Of a DNA stretch of 64,000 nt, positions 48,018 to 58,800 are shown piece after piece. The notes under the pieces are model-generated. The model was not told the origin of the DNA. It did not search any database and saw only the letters and a program-made list of their open reading frames with translations. The position numbers were made by a program, and so were the translations under genes. Origin of the DNA: Varanus komodoensis (taxonomy: Eukaryota; Chordata; Lepidosauria; Squamata; Varanidae); the NCBI RefSeq assembly GCF_004798865.1, contig NW_025336598.1:32362716-32426715 (forward strand), read 5' to 3'. Position 1 is the first letter of the stretch. Each line of letters begins with the position of its first letter.

Positions 48018-48361
48018 CAGGCAATAGGGGAGAGAGGGAGGCCTCCAAAGCATCATCACAGAGAGGAAGGAAGCAGAAGGGGGGCAAGGAGGCCTCCAGA
48101 GTGTTCCTTTCCACTCTGTGCATCTTCAGAGGGAAATCTTTCAGGCATTTCCTTCCTGCAAAGAGGAGGCACTGGTGAGCTTAGGTGGGAGAGGTGGGTA
48201 GAGATATTCAGTTTTTCCACTTTCATGGGAGTCCTGTGGCCCTAACCTCCATGAATGTGGAGGGCCAGCTGTACATGATCCAAGTTATATTCCCATTCCA
48301 CTTAAAGACGTATTTCCATTTTCTCAGGAACGGAATTCATTCATGACTTGGTGACTGCCTG
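47814..48361. mobile_element. Tc1/mariner-Tigger-like MITE enclosing microsatellites
   Basis: The left end is caggcagtccctgagttatg after a TA dinucleotide. The right end, reverse-complemented, is caggcagtcaccaagtcatg. The first nine bases are identical and later bases are similar. The right flanking dinucleotide is TG instead of TA, so the TA duplication is decayed. Inside, a second end-like motif (tggagggccagctgta at 48258-48273) resembles a Tigger terminus and may be a nested element or subterminal part. There is no transposase. Confidence 0.6.
47917..48016. repeat. compound microsatellite (GTC)n(ATC)n(GA)35
   Basis: About eight GTC units, two ATC units, then about 70 bp of pure GA. It lies wholly inside the MITE at 47814-48361. 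Confidence 0.97.
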
Positions 48362-49719
48362 TGTAGTGATGGGCACTGTGGAAGACTTTCCCATCAAGGA
48401 AGATGATCTCACTGTAGGTACAGCACACAGAAACTGCTAGGGAAGACCTTAGCTCAACACAGTAGAGCAGGAATGCACCAGATTCCCAAATTTGGTCTTC
48501 TGAATAACAAAAAGTAGCTCAGCTCATTTGTTCATGTGGAACCTTTGCAGGTTTGAAGGGGCCCTAAGCAAGATGCCCTCTGCCTCCCACTTGCTGGTAC
48601 ACCCAGGAAGTCTAGCAAGAGGCAGAACACAAAGATCTCTTTTTTTCTTTCCCCCCCCTCCTCTTCCTCTTCCTCCTGCTCCTTCTTCGCTCTCTGTAAA
48701 TAGTATGTTTCCATTTGAAACTGCTTTATTGACTATAGTCGATTTAATCTACCTTTAAATAATTTACACAAATCTTTGGAACAAGATAAAGTGTATTATA
48801 ATTCATTGTAAATAGTCATTTCTCTTCATTACTAATTAACTTTAAAATATTTATAAACATTTTCATTTATGGATCCCTTTGTTCAAGCATTGCCTGATAA
48901 TATGTTATTTTGGTAAGGTTTTTACACATACATGCACACACCATGAAAGCAGATGAAAGTTCATCACTGGTGTACTTTCATTTTCCTAACAGTAGGTCGT
49001 TGGAGTCTGACACACACAGTGGCCAAGATCTACAGAGCTAAATTAGGAGTAATCAAGGGCTAGAGATGTCCAGTGAAATTTTTTTTGGGGGCAGTTCTTA
49101 TCTTGAATAAGACATCGAGTTGTGTCAGAAATCATTTTTGGATCTTCCCTCTCTTTCAAAGGAGAATCGCCTTTGATTTTATTATATTGTGCTTTGATTT
49201 ATTATATTTAAATCCCGTATTTCTTATAGAACTCATGGCAGAGTGTAATGCATTTCTTCACAGAGTCTGTTTCATCTGAGCTATTTAACCTATTCGACTC
49301 GCCCCTATTCAAATCACCCACCAAAATCAACATACCGGGTTTGAGTGGGCCCTGAGCCAGGTGATGTCTTCTGTCCCTGCTGACACACCTTGATGTCACC
49401 TTATGTCACCAGTGGTCTCTTTCCAGGCACAGGTGCTTGTGGAGAGAAGGGTTTCTTAACTCAGAATAGGTCCAGGTATTTATAATGAATGTTAATGAGC
49501 ATGACTCACATCAGCATTCAACCTAACGCTGTCTCTGGTCCTGAGGGCAGTGGCAGAGGGCTGGAAAGTGGGATTAAACCGCAATATATATGCATATGCA
49601 TCTCTGAGATTGACCTCCGATTGTACTTGGATTCTGCCAGTGATCCTTCTTCCCTGCCTTCCAAAGGCACATGTCAGTCTTTGTTTAACTTCACCTAATA
49701 TCCTGAAATGAGGTTTCCC
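48362..49719. other. unassigned DNA, AT-rich in part
   Basis: 48640-48690 is a pyrimidine-rich tract. 48700-48960 is AT-rich with 'tactaattaacttt'. 49195-49260 has a tail-like 'atttaaatcccgtatttctt'. No gene recognised. Confidence 0.35.
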
Positions 49720-50110
49720 ATTGTGTTAGCATCACAGGCAAACTCCAATAAGCTAAGCCTGGTCTTTGAGCTAAAGGGAGTGCGAAACAGAAGCAGAGTG
49801 CCTCTGAAAACTATATTTAGCATAAAGTTACGGAGGGGAGGATGGAAACGTGTAGCACCCAAGATCTAAATAAAGACATTGCCCATTCCTTTTGAATAAC
49901 TTCAGTGAGAAGCCATTACTGCCCATTAAATAAATAACATCCATTTAAAACTCATTTATATGGTTTCAGTAGAAGAGATCATAATGAAAGCACAGTCATG
50001 GTCTGTGGTGTCCACTGGCACAGCTTCAGATTGTTTTTAAACTATGCTGAAATGGAAAGTAAATCACAAAAACTTTTCATTAAAACAACATTACCTTGCC
50101 ACGAACAATT
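49720..50110. promoter_or_regulatory. candidate regulatory element with MEF2-type site
   Basis: Repeat-free. CTATATTTAG at 49811-49820 is a perfect MEF2 consensus. AT-rich words such as 'cattaaataaataacatcc' and a RUNX-like ctgtggtg follow. Motif-based call. Confidence 0.25.
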
Positions 50111-50136
50111 CTGCAAAACATTGATCTGAAGCAGGT

Positions 50137-50215
50137 GTTTCCAAACCAGCACACACACCCCATTGGCCACACTGGCTGGGGGACATGGGAGTTGTAGTCC
50201 CACATGCCTGGTCTC
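50137..50215. mobile_element. hAT-like MITE (family M), copy 7, partial
   Basis: 'ccattggccacactggctgg' is the family centre and 'gacatgggagttgtagtccc' the family right half. The left half is reduced to 'tttccaaaccag'. Confidence 0.65.
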
Positions 50216-50659
50216 TGCCAGACCAGAGGATGATGGTTTAGAGGGTTCTGCTGTGTCATTGTACTGGTGTGTGCTCTGGAAGGTCAAGTTAGCAATAGAT
50301 TAGAAGGGAACATTTTGAAGGAAGATTTGCAAAAGCGCTACAGTGGACATCAGCACCTACCTTGCCTCAAACCAAAGGACTCGGACATTAAATGAAGGAG
50401 CCAGGTTATGGCTTCTTCTCCATCTGAGAAGTCATCCTGAGAGATAATAGCTAGTCACTTCCAGTGCCATCATCACTACTAGGCCCATATCCATACATTT
50501 TCCCCAACTTGTGTACCCGGCTGTATTTTAACATAACAAGGAGGTGTATGATAGGAAGTGATGGCAGGACTTTTGGGAAAGTTCCAGCAAAGGAGCTCGC
50601 GATGCAGAGGTATCCTCAGACAGAAGAGGCCTTATATGGATAGAGCAGCTAACCCATGT
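50216..50659. other. unassigned DNA
   Basis: Nothing recognised. Confidence 0.35.
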
Positions 50660-50790
50660 TATCTAAGATGCCTTGTCACATCTTTTCAGTGTTTCAGACA
50701 GGGAATCTTTTCCCAACCCCACATGGGCACAGCAGGGATTGAACAGTGTGTGTGCAGAGCATGTGTCCTGATTCCAATCTGGACACTCCG
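50660..50790 (-). mobile_element. tRNA-derived SINE, antisense, second SINE type
   Basis: 'cagtgtttcagacagggaat', 'cttttcccaaccccacatgg', 'cagcagggattgaacagtgt' and 'gtgcagagcatgtgtcctg' match the antisense body and tRNA-like head of the SINE type also seen at 29.44-29.55 kb. 'gggattgaac' corresponds to the antisense B box. Confidence 0.5.
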
Positions 50791-52431
50791 ATCTGCCAGT
50801 GAGTGGCAGCAAGCAAGGATGCGATGGCCCAAAGCCAAGCAAGCAGATGGGTTTGCCTGGTAAAGCTAGGATATCACCTCTGGCAAGGATTCCAGCCCCA
50901 AGATCTTTCTGTGAAGGTTAGGGAGACATGCCACCGGTAATCCCTCTCAGAAAAGGATTAACTTTCAAAAATAACATAATAGATTCCATCGTGATGGCTG
51001 GTTGATGCCATTCCAGCGATGTTCTTACAGGAAATGGATGGGAGTTACGACAACTGGGGCATGAGGAAGAGACTTTAATTAATCAAAATATGTATTTTCT
51101 AACCACAGCATTTAAGTAATGCTAAAGTAAATTCTGCTAACAAAATTAACCATGAATACCTTCAAGTAAGCTTTTAGAAAGCTTACCAGCCAATCAAATG
51201 CACAATGCAGCCAAAAGTGCAGTCCTAAATGGGCAAACATACAAACTAAGGCATTATAAACAGTTTGAGCTATAGAGCAGAGTAATGGTATGACAGAGAA
51301 TTGGACAAAATAAAAATATAACTTGGACAGTGGGGTTCCTCAGAGGTATGACTCAGTTCAAATCCACCCAGTCCTCTCAAAATCCCCTTTTTAAAGGGAC
51401 CCAAGTTTGGACATCTAGCTGCCAAGCTCTGTTTCCCTGGAGGTGGTGAGGAGCCCCTTCTGGCCTTGCTTGCAATCATCGAGACTCAAGGCAACATCCA
51501 ACAATTGAATTTTGCTCCCCCATGGAGACTTAAAGGGGCAAATTTCAAAAGTCCCTATCTTGCCAAAAAAGGTGGATGATCCTAAAAGCACCTCCTCCTC
51601 AGGCAGAGATCCTCCATGGCTTGCTTTTCTCTTGATACCGCACATTCTGTAATTAGTCAAGAGGAACTGAGTGGTGAGGATGGAATTTGAACCTTTTCTG
51701 CGCATTGACCAGGCACTGCCTGAACACCGGCCCCAGCGAAGCCTCAACTTTCCATGATTTTGTGTCTGTGGAAGATTGAATTAGCACAATTCACCTGCAC
51801 TTGCAATTAATCTTGTGTTTGTGTGTAAATTTTTGAAGCTTTTTTTCCCATGGATGTTCTGCCAGCCATGGACAGCCTTGCCTACTTGTCTTTCAAGCAC
51901 TCTGAAGGGGCAGTCATTGGCTGGCTTTCTGAGTCATGGGTTTTTGGAAAAGGAGAACGTGTTTCTTCTGCAGTGCCCCTTGGAGGGATGCCTGGAGGCT
52001 CAATGGAGAAGGGAGGGGAGAAGGAAGGGAGAAGGGAGGGAAGCGAAGCGAAGTACCCGCAATGAGCCTGGCCCCCTGTCAGGGTCATTCATGGTTATCT
52101 GCAGAGCCCCTGTGGCAGATGGCCGTGACGGGTTAGCAAGATGTGCAGACATGCCCTTGGCCTCTCCTTGTGACCTCCAAGGGTTGCCAAGGTACAGCTA
52201 AAGAAAGGACTGTCTGGGGGACTTTGGAGTATGTCACACCATACTTGATCGAGCATGTCTTTTGGTTGTATGAAAGCAAGCATGAACTACCTATGAATGG
52301 AGCCAAATCATAGTGGTCCAGCTTCTTATGTCTGCAAAGAGCTACGGTGGGATGTTCTTGTAAAGGTATGAAGCTTTCTAGTCATAATGGATCCTGTTTG
52401 GCTTTGGCTATTTCTTGAATGTATTAATAAG
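50791..52431. other. unassigned DNA
   Basis: No gene recognised. 51060-51220 is AT-rich and repeat-free with 'actttaattaatcaaaat' and a RUNX-like aaccacag. 52010-52045 is a purine-rich GGGA/GAAGG tract. Confidence 0.35.
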
Positions 52432-52592
52432 AATGCCAGGCCAGGTCTGGGGAGATACAGGTTCAAATCTGAGGTGAGTCCTTTGCTCTCAGCCTTAGCA
52501 GCCTCAAGGCTTGTTATGAAGAAAACATGGAGTGGGAAGACTCTAGAGCTCCTCAGGGAAAAGGCAAATATGAATGAAGCACATAATTAAAT
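52432..52592 (+). mobile_element. tRNA-derived squamate SINE, 5'-truncated
   Basis: 'agatacaggttcaaatctga' (B-box-like), 'tcagccttagcagcctcaag', 'gcttgttatgaagaaaacat' and 'ctctagagctcctcaggga', then a 'ggcaaatatgaatgaagcac' tail. Order fits the other SINEs, with a gap in the middle. Confidence 0.6.
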
Positions 52593-53479
52593 GCATACAC
52601 CCCTTTTACCATGCTTTTAAGAAGCTCTAGTGATGAATGGACTGTTGCTGGTTTATTTTTCCTTGCTTGCTTTGTGTTGTTCTTTATTTATCTTCATTTG
52701 TTTGCTTGTTTCTTGGTACTTTGTTTGGAAAACAACAGAGGAAAAAAGTCTTGGGTGCCTGGAAAAAAGCTTTATTTTGCCCAGCATATCTCTGAAACAA
52801 TATTTCCCTTTTGTCATGGCCTGCTTTTCTTGTATTTTAATACAAAAGAGATACATAAAACACTCCAGAATTTCCCTTTTTAGTTTCCATGGGGAAGCAC
52901 ATTTTGGACATCGTCCTAAGCCTCTATAGACTCAGGTGACAGTAAAAGTGCTTCCCCCAACTCTTTACCGGGAAATGGAGGTTGAAGGATATATTTTGCC
53001 CATTTTTTCCCAAGCATGTGAGATTTTTTTCTTCTTTTTGTCTTTATGTTATATAAACCCCTCCCCATTTTAGTATTACCATTAGCCACCATTAGCCACC
53101 TTTGAAAATAGAAATTTATATTGAGGTGCAAGTTCTAAATTATGAAAATACTGTACTTTCATGCTGTTTTTTGGACAAGAAAAACCCCCACATCCCATTT
53201 ATCACAGAAGTAGATTTCTCTGTAATGGGGACATTGAGTCTCTTTCAGCTCCGGAGCCAAATTCATTTTCAGGGGCTTTTGGTGGTGGGTGGAGCTAAAC
53301 ACACGGTAGGCAAGGCCAGCCTAGGGGGCAAAAAGGGCAAGACTACTTTGGCTTAAAGCCATTCCCGACAGTACCTCAGCCCTGGGGAAAGAATTTCAGC
53401 CTTGCAGAAAGGGGAAACCACATGCGAAAGCTGGGAAATTACCAAAAAATGGTAATTGAGGGGGAAAGGGATGAAGTGA
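52593..53479. other. unassigned DNA
   Basis: T-rich to 52720. A perfect tandem 'attagccacc' doublet lies at 53080-53100. Nothing else recognised. Confidence 0.35.
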
Positions 53480-54480
53480 GGGGAAGGGGTGCAGCCAGGG
53501 GCAGATTTGGTCCATCAGGGCTCAGGTTTGACATCCCTGCTCTACAGGTAAAAGATTTAAAATGGTCCCTGAACAATCCTAAATAACCCAAGGTCATCAG
53601 CAAACCGGGCCACCTCACTGTCCACAACTTCAAAAGCACTGGCCCTGGGGCGGATCACTGGAGAACTCCAGGGGTCGCTTCCTTCTGTTGCCTGAACAAG
53701 CCATCCATTCCAGCCCACTACTTCCTCGTCTTCAACCAATCACCCATCCAGAAGAGGGCCTCTCCTCTCCTCTCATCTCATCTCACGACTGCCACATTTG
53801 CTCAGGAGAGTTAATGATGGACTTGGTCAAAAGTCTTTAGAAGTCCCAAGTGAACAATGTCTACCGGGGCACCCCATCCGCGTGTCTATTGATACGCTCA
53901 AAGGGCTCCACAGGTGTGCAAGGCAGAACTTACTGTTCCAGACAGCATGTTGATCCACCTTGAGCAAGACTTGTGCTTGTATATGCTCGATGACTTTAAC
54001 TTTAGCAACACTTCCCAGTAGTTTTCAGAACTTCAGTTTACTGGCCAGTAACTTCCTGGCCCCTACTTGGGACCTCATTTTAAAAATTAATATCAACTTT
54101 CTTGTCATCTGGTACAGAGTCTGATTTTAGGAATCTATAATACATTTGTCTTAACAGATTAGCATTTTCACTGTCAAGTTCTTTAAGAACTCTTGGATAA
54201 ATACCATCTGGATCCAGTGATTTATTTTCAGTTTGTTAATACCTTCTCTTGTCATCACTGTGCGTTTGCACTCCTTGTGAAAATGTAAGGCAGATTCCCA
54301 TATCTGAGCAGACATCTTCTGCAGAGAAGACAGACACAGAGGAGGCATTCCACTTCTCCTAATCCTCCTGCATGACCTTCTCTCCATGATCCAACCATCA
54401 ACCTAGCTGACTTCCAGCTTCTGGTGTCCCTGAGAATATTACCTTGTCCGACATCATGGTATTAGCAGTATGCACTAAAA
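53480..54480 (-). mobile_element. CR1 LINE, reverse-transcriptase segment, decayed
   Basis: On the minus strand the conserved CR1 reverse-transcriptase blocks appear in order: a 'GKLLE..I'-like stretch near 54040, VDIVHLGLLKTFDQVHH (about 53820-53870; the family reads DIVYLDFQKAFDKVPH), and SEVARFADDLGLFRIV (about 53565-53620) with the FADD catalytic motif. Stops and frame changes are frequent. 53755-53790 carries a short CTCTC/CTCAT expansion. Neither the endonuclease nor the typical 3' end is visible, so both ends are truncated or decayed. Confidence 0.8.
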
Positions 54481-54754
54481 ATCCTTGTTTGCAACCTCTG
54501 CTCTTCCCCTAAGGAGTCCTAGCTGTGCATGACATGAGGGGGTCGCTGTGCCATACGGCTGCGCTAGCCAGGCTGTGTGGGCCTGACACCAGACCCTGTG
54601 CTCTCTTGTGGCAAGGAGGGCCGCAGGGTCAGCGGCTGCTTTCTCCCCACTCACATGGATGCCAATGAGGGGAACGTTCCTGCTGCCAGAGCTGGGCCTG
54701 GCGTAAAATCACTCCACTGGAGGGTTTAGGCATGGTCTGGAGAAGCAGATGTGC
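54481..54754. other. unassigned DNA
   Basis: Spacer between the CR1 fragment and the CpG cluster. Nothing recognised. Confidence 0.35.
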
Positions 54755-54925
54755 CTCGCTGAGCCGACCTCCGAGTCTGCCCCCCTCTCGCCGTTCTGCC
54801 AGGGTGTCTTTGCCGGCCGCGGAGTGTGGAGCCGCTGCATCCGCACGGGTCTGTCAGCAGCGCTTTCGCGGCAGTGGCGAGCCTTCCCTTCTGCTGGGCA
54901 TTGCGGCTTCCCCCAACTTCTGCTG
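54755..54925. promoter_or_regulatory. small CpG cluster
   Basis: 16 CpG dinucleotides lie between 54757 and 54904, far denser than the surrounding sequence (words: gccggccgcgg, ccgcacggg, tttcgcggcag). It is shorter than a usual CpG island. No exon, TATA box or initiator was identified. It directly precedes the AT-rich block at 54940. It might be an unmethylated regulatory core or a decayed first exon or promoter. Confidence 0.4.
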
Positions 54926-54939
54926 CAGGACTCAAGTAT

Positions 54940-55439
54940 AGGAATGCACCTGTAATTAGTCTGATATTTTTGCTATTTATAAGAGAGAGCCAGATATAAT
55001 CTCGGGGAAATGATTCAGTGTTTGAAAGCCATTTTTAATTATATGTAATTACAATGAGATTAATTTTCAGCACTGGAACCTTTCCTAATTAGCAAGTCTT
55101 GCTCTCCCTCCCCCTCTCAGGCTCATTACGGAACAATGAATGGGAGGGAAAGCTGTGATGAGGGAAGGCAAGCCGTGATAGGCTGCTAACTGAGAGCAGG
55201 ACACATTTGCAAACAGCGGCTCTGCATGCATGTTACACATGCCTTCAGCTGTCCGTTTGTCTGTTGCACTTTCTGCAAGATGATATTTCCCACTCGGCGC
55301 CTTAAGCTGGCCAAGGTTGATGATTTCTCCAATAATCCTGAACAGCTGAGAGTCCAGATTGACCTTCACAGGTTGCTTTCTCAGTGGGAATTTGAAGTGA
55401 AGCACCTTCCAGTGAACTGCCCATTGCAACGGCAGGGAA
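54940..55439. promoter_or_regulatory. candidate enhancer, four TAATTA cores
   Basis: Repeat-free. TAATTA cores lie at 54953, 55036, 55046 and 55086, all within 140 bp, plus ATTAAT at 55059. A MEF2-like CTATTTATAA is at 54973-54982. The rest to 55430 contains retained CpGs (ctcggcgcc, aagccgtg). Such dense homeodomain cores are typical of developmental enhancers. No conservation data were available. Confidence 0.4.
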
Positions 55440-55690
55440 GCAAGGTGGAAGGGTTTCTTACCAGGGACTTTTCAAGTACCTAAAGGACTATCACACACAG
55501 GAACAGGCTTACCAGAAATTTCAAGAAAGAAGATTTCAGCTGAGCATCAGGAAAATTTTCTTCCCTGCCAGAGCAGACAAACAGTGGGAGCAGCTGCCTA
55601 GGGAGGTCACTGGGGGGATTTGAGCAGAGGCCGGATGGCCATCCGGCAGGGATGTTTTGACTGGATTCCTGACCTGAGTGGCAAATTGGA
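55440..55690 (+). mobile_element. CR1 LINE 3'-region fragment, sense
   Basis: 'agaagatttcagctgagcat', 'caggaaaattttcttccctg', 'agagcagacaaacagtggga', 'gctgcctagggaggtcactg' and 'gagcagaggccggatggcca' follow the known CR1 3'-region order ('...catcaggaaaaacttcctgac...gactgcctagggaggtggtg...'). Confidence 0.85.
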
Positions 55691-56122
55691 CTCAGGGGCC
55701 CAAACGCCCCCTTCCTGTCCTGTGCTTCTGACTCCTGAGAGGAAGTGGAGCCGTGGCGCAGAGTGTGGTTGCTGGTGGGCAGGTGCTCCAACTTCAAGAA
55801 ATAGGAGCAAGAAGCCTGCACCGTGTCAACAGGGGGCCCTCCACCTCCAGCACCACCTTCCAGCAGCTGCTGATCAGAGCAGAAGTTCCTCCTCTCCCTG
55901 CTTTGCTGCACGCAGTGGCCACAGTTCCCGCCAGCAGAGCACTGTGTTGCCCATCACTGTGGGCACAGGGTGGCTGGAAGGGAGCCCTGCACGCTGTCCC
56001 CGCCCCGGGTGGAAGTTGAGGGCAGCCTTGATGCAGTATTAATCAATCAGGGAGACTCTGTCAGGACCTGCTTTGCCCTTACTGCAACGTTGTCTTCAAG
56101 TGGAGCACTCTGCTCTTCCCTA
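55691..56122. other. unassigned DNA
   Basis: GC-rich, with overlapping frames on both strands and no recognised feature. Confidence 0.35.
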
Positions 56123-56255
56123 AGCCAGACTTCCCCAATCTGACACCCTCCAGACATTTTGCCTGCAACTCCCATCGACGCTGAACATTGGTCGTGCTGG
56201 ATGGAGCTGATTGGTATTGTAGTCCAAAGCATCTGGTGGAGATGAATGGCAGCCA
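56123..56255. mobile_element. hAT-like MITE (family M), copy 8
   Basis: 'gacttccccaatctgacacc', 'ctccagacattttgcctgca', 'actcccatcgacgctgaaca' and 'tattgtagtccaaagcatct' are in family order, with both inverted halves present. Confidence 0.75.
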
Positions 56256-56386
56256 AGCATGTACAGTATCAACCAGACCCAGGCAGTAATCCTGACTTCC
56301 TGTGCCTGGTGGCCGTGACCATTAAGAATCAAGACTTGGCTTGACTTCTGCGGTCCCGTTCTTATTTCCGTCTTTTGGTTGTGCAG

Positions 56387-56629
56387 GGATATGATTATTG
56401 GAAGCAGATTCTAATGTGTCTCAAAAACTGGATCCAGGATAGAGCCATACAGATAATCAATCACTTTGATGGACTCATGGCCTTGGTAGCTGTATCAGTT
56501 CACCAGCTGAACTCTGCAGTTGGGCCCCAATTCCAGCTCAATACAGGAAACCCCTATGGAAATGTTCCAAGTGTCTCTGGAATGTGTTCAAATGGGCCCC
56601 CATATATAAAGACAGTTTACCTCTGATGC
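56387..56629 (+). other. possible terminal-exon-like open segment (unrecognised)
   Basis: A strong acceptor-like tract (cttatttccgtcttttgg, then ttgtgcag) ends at 56386. It is followed by an 80-codon open frame ending in TGA: GYDYWKQILMCLKNWIQDRA, then a mixed hydrophobic stretch, and finally a Gly/Pro/Asn-rich C-terminus PPYIKTVYL. I recognise no family. It sits between a MITE and a CR1 tail, and no upstream exon was found. It may be chance. Confidence 0.15.
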
Positions 56630-56639
56630 CAGAAGCTGA

Positions 56640-56772
56640 GGAGAAAACAAAGAAAAACTTCACAACTTTTTTCTGAGTTCCTAGATGTCTCTTGCTAGCT
56701 GACATTGGAAACAGAACGTTAGACTTGATGGAACATGATCTGATTCGGCCAAGAACTTCTTGTGCTCTTCGA
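56640..56772 (+). mobile_element. CR1 LINE 3'-end fragment, sense
   Basis: 'gctgacattggaaacagaac', 'gttagacttgatggaacatg' and 'atctgattcggccaagaact' correspond to the sense CR1 3' end ('ggaaacaggatgctggactagatgg...tctgatccagcagg'). Diverged. Confidence 0.6.
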
Positions 56773-57264
56773 TTCAGATTTCACCCTGTGGCTGCATTTA
56801 CATGGAAGAATAAGCCAGGATTCCAGGGAATCATAGCTTACTGTCAGTTAGCTGTGTTTTAGCCCATGTGCTGGTTGTTTTGTTTCGTTTCGTTTCGTTT
56901 TTTGGTTAATGTGGGTGGCTAAGCAAACTAGATATTTTTATCATGTTGCCTGAACCCAAGATCATGCCCTGTTGTATGTTTAACAAGGCAGGATCATAAA
57001 ACAGAGTTTATTATTGGTACATAAATCCTGGCTTGCTTGGGAACAAGGCAGGAACCTAATATAAGAAATTAGGAAAGAGCAGTCTAGGCAAGATGGCTGG
57101 GAAACAACCATTTATAAAATATAGTAGCTGCTACACTAGCAACAGTCAGCTCATACTCGTAGCTATGTGACTTTTTTGCTCCCACAAGAGTTTCTCTTGT
57201 AGTAGGTCTGTGAAATATAGAGTCATATACTACACACAGGTCCAGCCAAAAATCTAAATCCTTT
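56773..57264. other. unassigned DNA with (TTTCG)3
   Basis: A short TTTCG repeat at about 56883-56899 lies within a T/G-rich run. Otherwise AT-rich and unassigned. Confidence 0.4.
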
Positions 57265-57390
57265 GGGATGGTGCCCTCCTGATGTTTCGGACTAAAACCT
57301 CCCAGAATTGCTGCCCATTGGCATTCCTGAATGGCTGGGTCTGATGGGAGTTAAAAACCAGATATCTGGAGGTTACCAGACCTGAGAAGA
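57265..57390. mobile_element. hAT-like MITE (family M), copy 9
   Basis: 'gatggtgccctcctgatgtt', 'tcggactaaaacctcccag', 'ggctgggtctgatgggagtt' and 'gatatctggaggttaccaga' give both inverted halves in order. Confidence 0.7.
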
Positions 57391-58140
57391 CTATGCTAAG
57401 CAAACCACTGCTGGCTGTTTCAGCACTTGTGCTCGCAGGAGCACCCTAGTTGTATGCAGGGAGCTTGTGCAAGTCACCCAAGCTTTCCAGGAATCCTGGC
57501 TTACCGCAGGCATGTCTACCGGGTGGGTTGTCCAATGGCTGCCAGAAAAGTTGCAAAGGGCTGAGGCCTAACATCAGTGTTCAGCACAAGTCCATCCACC
57601 CTCCTCCCTTTTCACTTAATGTAAAGCCAGCATATCCATTTGTCTCTGTCAAATGTTGATGGCCGTGTAGTCATCCTTTTGAAGAACTGCCTTCTAGCAA
57701 ATCAAGCCAATCATTCATTCAGCCCAGTAGTTAAGGTCCATTTAGCCTAACTGGCATCAGATTTCCAAGTTACATTACCTGAGATCTTATAACTGGACAG
57801 AAGCTGAAATCATTTATATGAGAGGAAAATCCATGACCTCCATCAGTGTGACATGGTTTGCTAGAAATCTAAATCTAAACCTGCTTCCTATTTTTCAAGG
57901 TTTAGGAAGTTAAATATATGATATAAACTGAAGTGGCTGTGTTTTGTTAATAAGGAAGCACTGTGCCTTTAGCAGCTGTGTGGCAGGTAGAAATTCAACT
58001 GGTGACTGACTTTTATTATTTCAGTATGCAGGACACATCTCGGATTCTTGCTGTTCATGCAATGATTAGTGCACAAATCCACAGGCAAACAAAAAGGAAT
58101 CAGCTGTTATTTATACTTTTTTTAAAAAAAAATCTGTCAT
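57391..58140. other. unassigned DNA
   Basis: No gene. 57715-57790 ('agcccagtagttaaggtcca', 'tttagcctaactggcatcag') may be a decayed SINE or CR1 piece, with weak support. Confidence 0.35.
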
Positions 58141-58371
58141 ATATCACATAATAATAAGATCATCATCATATTGCATTACTGTTGCACCTTTCCTTTTCTA
58201 GAAAAGGAACCCAAGGTCGCTTACAATCCCTTTATCCTCTCCATTCTGTCCTGTGAGGTAGATTAGACTGGGAGACAGTGGCTGGCCCAAAGGCACCCAG
58301 CAGGGCTGAGTGGGGGCTTGAACCCAGATCTCCAGTCCAGCCCTCTTAACCACAGCAGCGCAGTGTCCCTC
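58141..58371 (-). mobile_element. tRNA-derived SINE, antisense
   Basis: On the minus strand: 'ctgcgctgctgtggttaaga', 'gagatctgggttcaagcccc' (B box), 'cccactcagccctgctgggt', 'gcctttgggccagccactgt', 'ctacctcacaggacagaatg' and 'gcgaccttgggttccttttc', ending in (TTA/ATG)n. The tail includes a 20-bp perfect palindrome, TTCCTTTTCTAGAAAAGGAA, at 58190-58209. Confidence 0.85.
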
Positions 58372-58800
58372 TTTGAAGGCAGATAAGTTTACCGTTTCTT
58401 CAGTCGGCTGCACCTCTGCTTGGCTGCTCCACATCTAGCAAGCACGCCACGGAGTGCCTTTGCAGACCTCCAAGCCATAAAGCAAAATACTTGTTTGTAT
58501 ATTTTTAGCATGCTTCATATGCATGAGAGCAGAGCATGCACATTTGTAATTGGGCAGCTTTGCTAATGAGAAACATGCTCTCTTTCTCTTGGCTTTTGTT
58601 TTCTTATTAAATCAAGAGAGAGTTTTGAAAATAAAATACCTTTATTGCGATTGCAATTGCAACCTGTGACTTGGCTCTAACTAGCTGAAAACTCCTTTGC
58701 CACATCAGCAATAGAAATTTGCTTTCAGAAAAGCTCGTGTATTTGACTCCAGGACATATTTCAGGTAGAACTGAACATAATTTGAATTCTGTGGGAGCTA
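58372..58800. promoter_or_regulatory. candidate regulatory element (POU/homeodomain/CEBP-like sites)
   Basis: Repeat-free. catatgcatg at 58516-58525 is octamer-like, TAATTG is at 58547-58552, and taatgag is at 58564-58570. The perfect 12-bp palindrome TTGCAATTGCAA (58651-58662) is preceded by ttgcga and is C/EBP-like. Conservation untested. Confidence 0.3.

Noticed and set aside
57715-57790. Additional SINE or CR1 piece
   Set aside because: Similarity is limited to a few words such as 'ccatttagcc', too little to assign a family.
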